A model generated the notes under the pieces. The model had not been told where the DNA came from. It was given only the letters and a program-made list of their open reading frames with translations, and did no database searches. Source: Nitrosopumilus sp. LS_AOA (GTDB lineage: Archaea; Thermoproteota; Nitrososphaeria; Nitrososphaerales; Nitrosopumilaceae). From it: a DNA stretch of 37,353 nucleotides. The stretch covers positions 1 through 37,353 of the forward strand of contig LFLC01000020.1 in assembly GCA_001543015.1 (NCBI GenBank). Reading direction: 5' to 3'. The position numbers and the translations under genes were made by a program. Shown here one piece after another: positions 33,678 through 37,353 of the stretch. Each line of letters opens with the position of its first letter. Within the stretch, counting starts at the first letter, position 1.

Positions 33678-34325
33678 ATGGGTGAGGAAATAAAATATGA
33701 AAAAACTTACCCATTAGGTTATGAACCCGAAAAAGCTCCAACTACAGCTGATCCTAATATTAGAAATCAACTAATTGATTTTATTTTAAAATCTGGCCCC
33801 TCTGAAGTTATTGATACAGATCTATTTGCAGTAATGGCAAAAAGACGTTCTACGAGAAAATTTTCTGACAAACCCGTTCAAACAACAAAAATTGATAAAA
33901 TAATTGCAGCAGCTGATACTGCTCCTACTGCTGGAAATTATCAAGGATTTGAAATATTTTATATCAAAAGTCCTGAAAAGAAAAAACTTCTAGTTGACGC
34001 CTGTAACAAACAACCTTATGTTGATGCACCTGTTGTGTTAGTTTTTTGTAAAAATCCTTCAAGAGTGAAATTTGATTTCTCTGAAAATATTCTAAAAAAA
34101 TTTGCTATACAAGATGCAACACTTGCAGCTGGATATTCTCAACTTGCAGCTCAGGCATTGGGATTAAGTTCAATATGGATAGGCATGTTTGATGAAGAAA
34201 AAATAATGGAAATAATTGGAACAGACTTGATTCCATCATCTGTTTTGTGTATTGGTTATCCTAAACAAACTAAATTCCCTAAACCTAGAAGAAATCTCAA
34301 AGATTTAGTACATGTAATATGGTAA
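33678..34325 (+). CDS. Nitroreductase-family flavoprotein
   Basis: A 215-residue FMN-dependent oxidoreductase. Markers are MAKRRSTRKFSDKPV (about 52-66, FMN phosphate binding), ADTAPTAGNYQGFEIFYI, and the helix AAGYSQLAAQALGLSSIWIG, followed by LCIGYPK. About 45 extra N-terminal residues precede the family's usual start. Substrates in this family range from nitroaromatics and flavins to quinones and cannot be told from sequence. ATG 33678 is chosen over the TTG two codons earlier. The Lrp-like gene follows after 50 bp. Confidence 0.9.
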   Translation: MGEEIKYEKTYPLGYEPEKAPTTADPNIRNQLIDFILKSGPSEVIDTDLFAVMAKRRSTRKFSDKPVQTTKIDKIIAAADTAPTAGNYQGFEIFYIKSPEKKKLLVDACNKQPYVDAPVVLVFCKNPSRVKFDFSENILKKFAIQDATLAAGYSQLAAQALGLSSIWIGMFDEEKIMEIIGTDLIPSSVLCIGYPKQTKFPKPRRNLKDLVHVIW

Positions 34326-34375
34326 ACCATTCATAATTCTCCAGATTTAAATAATGAATAATCCCTGAATCTTTT

Positions 34376-34609
34376 ATGACTGATGCATATGTTATGTTAA
34401 ATTGTGAATTAGGTGCAGAAATTGAACTTGTTGAAAAACTAAAAGAAATTGAACAAGTAACTGATGTCTTTGAAACTATTGGAACCCATGACATGTTGGT
34501 AAAATTGCAAGCAGAAAATTTTGAAAAAATTAGAGAAATTGTATCGTGGAATATTCAAAAATTACCTAAAGTTCGTTCAACTTCAACTCTAATTAAAAAA
34601 GAAGCCTAA
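34376..34609 (+). CDS. Stand-alone Lrp/AsnC ligand-binding (RAM) domain
   Basis: A 77-residue protein comprising only the RAM domain of Lrp/AsnC regulators: AYVMLNCELGAEIELVEKL, then VTDVFETIGTHDMLVKLQA and STSTLIKKE. The DNA-binding half is missing, and no frame upstream could supply it. Such single-domain proteins are common in archaea and may bind amino acids or form mixed oligomers with full-length Lrp proteins. Starts at ATG; the region after the stop contains three hairpins (34680-34794). Confidence 0.9.
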   Translation: MTDAYVMLNCELGAEIELVEKLKEIEQVTDVFETIGTHDMLVKLQAENFEKIREIVSWNIQKLPKVRSTSTLIKKEA

Positions 34610-34679
34610 ATTCTGAATCTAATCTCCTTGACTATTTGTATAATATGTTTTAGAACAATTCTAAATGATTTTAGAAAAT

Positions 34680-34794
34680 TGTAAAATCCGAAAGATCATG
34701 AAAATGAGGGGGCATAATTTACGGGCTTTCGGATTTTATACCTAATTTATGATGTATAGGTCTATACGAATTTGTTTGTTTATTTCAAACAAAC
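34680..34794. ncRNA. Three consecutive inverted repeats, candidate structured RNA
   Basis: First: 13 perfect pairs between 34682-34694 (TAAAATCCGAAAG) and 34726-34738, extendable to 34680/34740, enclosing a 31-nt loop with AGGGGG. Second: GTATAG/CTATAC at 34754-34767. Third: GTTTGTTT/AAACAAAC at 34774-34794 with a 5-base loop. The cluster follows the Lrp-like gene by 70 bp and precedes a small gene at 34875. It could be a small RNA, a processed 3' end or regulatory DNA. Strand unknown. Confidence 0.45.
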
Positions 34795-34874
34795 CATGCA
34801 TAAATTCCAATTCTGATTGACTATTTTTAACCTCAAAATTGATTAAAATATGATTAATTGTTATTCTAATTCAA

Positions 34875-35051
34875 ATGAGTGATGAGAAAAATGAAATTGA
34901 AAAACTAATTGATACTATGATAACTAGTGGCGATGAATTAGTGGGTAATCTAAAAACTGTTTTACCTAACTCGTTATCCGAATCCATGGTAATGTTCCAT
35001 GAATCTAATGTTTTGAATTTAAAGAAAATTAAAGAATTCCTAAATAAATAA
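34875..35051 (+). CDS. 58-residue acidic-helical small protein
   Basis: ATG-started frame MSDEKNEIEKLIDTMITSGDELVGNLKT...SMVMFHESN, ending KKIKEFLNK. Composition and helical periodicity are protein-like. No Cys, membrane segment or known motif. It follows the hairpin cluster by 80 bp and lies 65 bp before the SRPBCC gene on the same strand. Function unknown. Confidence 0.6.
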   Translation: MSDEKNEIEKLIDTMITSGDELVGNLKTVLPNSLSESMVMFHESNVLNLKKIKEFLNK

Positions 35052-35116
35052 TTTTAAATTATTTTTGATGAACATTCCTACTATATCCTTTTTAATTATT
35101 AATTGAAATTTTTAGT

Positions 35117-35497
35117 ATGTCCAGATCTAGAACTATTTGTATTTCTGTAAAAAAAAAGACTGGAGATGCTTTTGATGCAGTTTTGAATATTCTTCCTAAA
35201 ATGATGCCAGATGCAAAGATTGATGATGATGGATGGTGGTCATTTACTGGATCTCATGGAAAATCCTATCTTAAATTCAATGAACATAAACTTAATGGAA
35301 TTTTAGATCATCAATTTATTGATGAAGAATCCACTTGGACTGTTCCAATGAGAGTAATGCCCAGTGGTGATTATTCTGAAATTCTGATTACTTTGAATAA
35401 ACCTGATGAGTTAAATGATAAAGAATTTGATCAAAGAATTTCTGAAATGGGTGAAATGGTAATTGTGATGAAAAATATCATTGAATCTGATTCTTGA
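35117..35497 (+). CDS. SRPBCC (START-like) fold protein
   Basis: A 126-residue domain. The pattern of strands (RTICISVKKKTGDAFDAVLNI; DGWWSFTGSHGKSYLKF; GILDHQFIDEESTWTVPMRVMP; DYSEILITLNKP) and a long C-terminal helix (FDQRISEMGEMVIVMKNII) match short SRPBCC/polyketide-cyclase-like proteins, in which GxLDHxxx...PMRVxPxGxxSE is characteristic. These bind hydrophobic ligands; no ligand or reaction is known for this type. Starts at ATG. Confidence 0.8.
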   Translation: MSRSRTICISVKKKTGDAFDAVLNILPKMMPDAKIDDDGWWSFTGSHGKSYLKFNEHKLNGILDHQFIDEESTWTVPMRVMPSGDYSEILITLNKPDELNDKEFDQRISEMGEMVIVMKNIIESDS

Positions 35498-35578
35498 GAA
35501 TATTATTTTTTGTATCTACCCCCGTACAAATCATTCTTCAAGCTTAAATGCAAATTTTGTAATGATTAATTGATAAAG

Positions 35579-35659
35579 ATGCCATATGAGGAAGTATATT
35601 TTCAGAGAATGGATGATGAGATATCTAAGAAATCTGATGAACTAGAAAAGAAAGAATAG
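35579..35659 (+). CDS. Possible 26-residue charged micro-protein
   Basis: ATG-started frame beginning MPYEEVYFQRMDDEIS and ending in a charged helix DELEKKE. It is plausible as a short helical peptide and lies between two genes of the same orientation, but its length gives little support. Confidence 0.3.
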   Translation: MPYEEVYFQRMDDEISKKSDELEKKE

Positions 35660-35748
35660 TTTTTGAATTAAGAATTCAACTTTTAGTTAATAATCTAATT
35701 TTTAATAGATTTTATTTATATAATTTTTTGTGTTAGTACGACATATAG

Positions 35749-35883
35749 ATGATTACTCAATTCCTGCATGTCAAAATAGATTGTCAGGATGGGTTAAATC
35801 CGGTTTATCTTAAAGTTCAAGATAATAATGCCCTGATTCAACAATCGATGAAAGAATTAAAAAAGAAAAATCAACTAAAGTAA
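35749..35883 (+). CDS. 44-residue small protein
   Basis: ATG-started frame MITQFLHVKIDCQDGLNPVY..., ending in a Lys-rich helix (MKELKKKNQLK). A TATA-like stretch (TTTATTTATATAA, about 35711-35723) lies some 30 bp upstream, suiting a short-leader or leaderless transcript. It ends 3 bp from the convergent membrane-protein stop. There is no known domain; the single Cys and basic tail give no function. Confidence 0.5.
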   Translation: MITQFLHVKIDCQDGLNPVYLKVQDNNALIQQSMKELKKKNQLK

Positions 35884-35886
35884 TTT

Positions 35887-36696
35887 CTAACCTACGCTTT
35901 TGTGCTTGTACAACGCATAGATTACTACCATATTTGACAAGTACCAAATCACATTTACAACATGTTGGTCAGTATACATACCAAAAATCTCCAGATGATA
36001 ATACCATACATCACCAAAAGTGTTTATCAGAAAACCAACCAATAATAATAGCCAGACCGTCCCAAGAAGACTAGTTCTAAACGTTGTAGAGCCTAAAATG
36101 ACCATGGCCAAAATCACAGCTGATGCAGATACAATAATTAATCCATAGTAGAAATCAACGCCAAATTCTTGTATGATTTGCAGATAGTCATTGTGTACTG
36201 TATTCTCTTGAACAATTATGGATAAAATCACGTATGAAGCCACAACTGTACATGAAACTATTGGCATCCAAATCTTTTGTACCTTTGTTAATTCAATTCC
36301 AAAAAATCTAAGATTCAAAAATAAATGAATTGCCATACATGGATACACCAGAAAAAAGAACACATCGGCAATTGAAGGATAATTATCATATCCTAAAAAA
36401 TCAAGTACATAAAATGTGATCTCAGCTATAGTATAAAACAAATAACCTATACCCAAAGTAAGATATGATTTTCCAAAAACTGCTGTACCCCAATGTTGTT
36501 TTGATACAAATAATGCTGCAATTGCTGCAGCACCAGTAAATAATACAGATATTGGAAATAATATCAAACTTATTGTATCTTCATCAATGATTTGCATTGA
36601 AAAATAAATTGCAATTGTAATTGCAATGATGACTGATAAAACTTTGATATTAATGATGTTTTTTGCTACATCTGGAACAATATCTGGTTCAGTCAT
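35887..36696 (-). CDS. Eight-helix integral membrane protein, unknown function
   Basis: A 269-residue protein with about eight hydrophobic segments (near residues 17-34, 45-64, 78-100, 107-128, 142-162, 178-200, 209-230 and 243-262). Loops carry patterned residues (FYTIAEITFYVLDFLGYDNYPSIADVFFF; INTFGDVWYYH; DQHVVNVIWYLSN). The repeated acidic/aromatic residues around helix ends suggest a two-fold internal repeat of four helices. I know no transport or enzyme signature in it. It resembles lineage-specific thaumarchaeal membrane proteins and could be a membrane sensor input without output. Starts at ATG, monocistronic. Confidence 0.75.
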   Translation of the reverse strand: MTEPDIVPDVAKNIINIKVLSVIIAITIAIYFSMQIIDEDTISLILFPISVLFTGAAAIAALFVSKQHWGTAVFGKSYLTLGIGYLFYTIAEITFYVLDFLGYDNYPSIADVFFFLVYPCMAIHLFLNLRFFGIELTKVQKIWMPIVSCTVVASYVILSIIVQENTVHNDYLQIIQEFGVDFYYGLIIVSASAVILAMVILGSTTFRTSLLGTVWLLLLVGFLINTFGDVWYYHLEIFGMYTDQHVVNVIWYLSNMVVIYALYKHKSVG

Positions 36697-36784
36697 TACA
36701 CGATAGTTGAGTATAGTTTAATTTATGAGTAATGAAAATAATTCTAAACATATCTACTGTTATCTTTCAGTTTAACTTTAGATG

Positions 36785-37285
36785 CTATAAAATCTGTGAT
36801 GGGGTATATTTTTGATCACAGTTTTTTAATCTTTGTAGTCGTTTTAACACAAATTCTGCGGTCTCTCTAACATCTACACTGGGATCATTACATGCTTTTT
36901 TTATCAAATCTTCTGCTTCAAATGCTCTCATTAACCCCAAAGATTCTATTGCTTCGTGTTTTGATAATATGCTATTATCATTTAATGCAACATCAACAAG
37001 AACATGAATTTTATTTCTTAAATTCCTTGCAGCTATTTGAAAACTTGCTTCATGTTTTACAACTCCATTTTTATCATTTTTTAGAGTCCATTCCAATAGA
37101 TCTGCAACTTTTTCACGCATTTTATTTTCATCAGATACATCTTCAGCTAATTCTCCAATTAACCATACTGCATCCCATCGTTTTGATTCATCAGATTCAT
37201 TTTTTAATGTATTTTGACAAAAATTAAATCGTTCTTCGTCAGGCATAGCTCGAATATCATTTTCATCAAATACTTCTATTGCCAA
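36785..37285 (-). CDS. HEAT-repeat protein
   Basis: A 166-residue all-helical protein with about four HEAT/PBS-lyase-like repeats: RWDAVWLIGELAEDV, VVKHEASFQIAARNL, LSKHEAIESLGLM and DVRETAEFVLKRL. Such repeats act as protein-binding scaffolds, and in archaea they are seen next to modification or assembly factors. No enzyme part is attached. The start is TTG at 37285; the next in-frame ATG (residue 14, MPDEERF) would shorten it. It is 88 bp upstream of the membrane protein on the same strand, so co-transcription is possible. Confidence 0.82.
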   Translation of the reverse strand: MAIEVFDENDIRAMPDEERFNFCQNTLKNESDESKRWDAVWLIGELAEDVSDENKMREKVADLLEWTLKNDKNGVVKHEASFQIAARNLRNKIHVLVDVALNDNSILSKHEAIESLGLMRAFEAEDLIKKACNDPSVDVRETAEFVLKRLQRLKNCDQKYTPSQIL

Positions 37286-37353
37286 TTACCAAACTTGGGA
37301 ATAGTTGTTATTAAAAATACCTATAATCTCATAAAAAAATAAATTTCCATGAT

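Noticed and set aside
1-37353. Mobile elements, integrases, defence systems or CRISPR arrays
   Set aside because: No transposase, integrase, Cas, restriction or toxin gene is visible, and no target-site duplication flanks the tRNA gene.

Overview
The window is AT-rich and densely coded on both strands. It reads as chromosome of a marine, Nitrosopumilus-like ammonia-oxidising archaeon (Nitrososphaerota/Thaumarchaeota). The archaeal assignment rests on FEN1, a 20S proteasome beta subunit, an archaeal-type TrmI, a PUA/MCT-1-like protein, TrmB- and Lrp-type regulators, and a probable CdvA division protein. Very short intergenic leaders, ATGA-type gene overlaps and many small Cys-rich proteins fit as well. 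No ammonia-oxidation gene lies here, so the genus-level placement is inference.

Layout. 1-3.0 kb: a phasin-like protein, a soluble sensor kinase, a mini zinc finger, a ribbon-helix-helix protein and a GNAT acetyltransferase. 2.7-6.1 kb: a phosphoribosyltransferase and a large secreted Ycf48/BNR-repeat surface protein, with a repeated 22-bp dyad before, between and (weakly) after them, and a strongly foldable 97-nt element ahead of the first. 6.1-8.4 kb: a coiled-coil histidine kinase and small zinc proteins. 8.4-16.7 kb: housekeeping genes, namely TrmI, NAD(P)HX dehydratase, an M20 peptidase, DoxX, a proteasome beta subunit whose catalytic threonine appears to be alanine, a homoserine dehydrogenase/PUA pair and an MsrB/double-ThyX-like pair. 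16.8-21 kb: a PAS histidine kinase, CdvA and an AMP-forming acetyl-CoA synthetase. 21-26 kb: a stand-alone PAS protein, a related PAS kinase, FEN1, and a TrmB regulator overlapping a membrane-anchored protein. 26-28 kb: a membrane matrixin-like protease overlapping an atypical response regulator, then tRNA-Ser(CGA). 28-37 kb: small and hypothetical genes, a CheY-like regulator, a dCache kinase, a second CheY-like regulator, a nitroreductase, a stand-alone Lrp ligand domain, an SRPBCC protein, an eight-helix membrane protein and a HEAT-repeat protein.

Signalling dominates: five histidine kinases, three receiver proteins and one free PAS protein, none with a recognisable DNA-binding output. Four kinases share a similar HD(L/M)(R/K)NP catalytic core joined to different inputs (a soluble helical domain, a coiled coil, PAS, dCache), which suggests local duplication with sensor swapping.

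The least explained parts are non-coding: the foldable elements at 2925-3021, 30426-30495, 26089-26131 and 34680-34794, and the 22-bp dyad family. These were found by eye. Covariation, expression and genome-wide occurrence were not tested.
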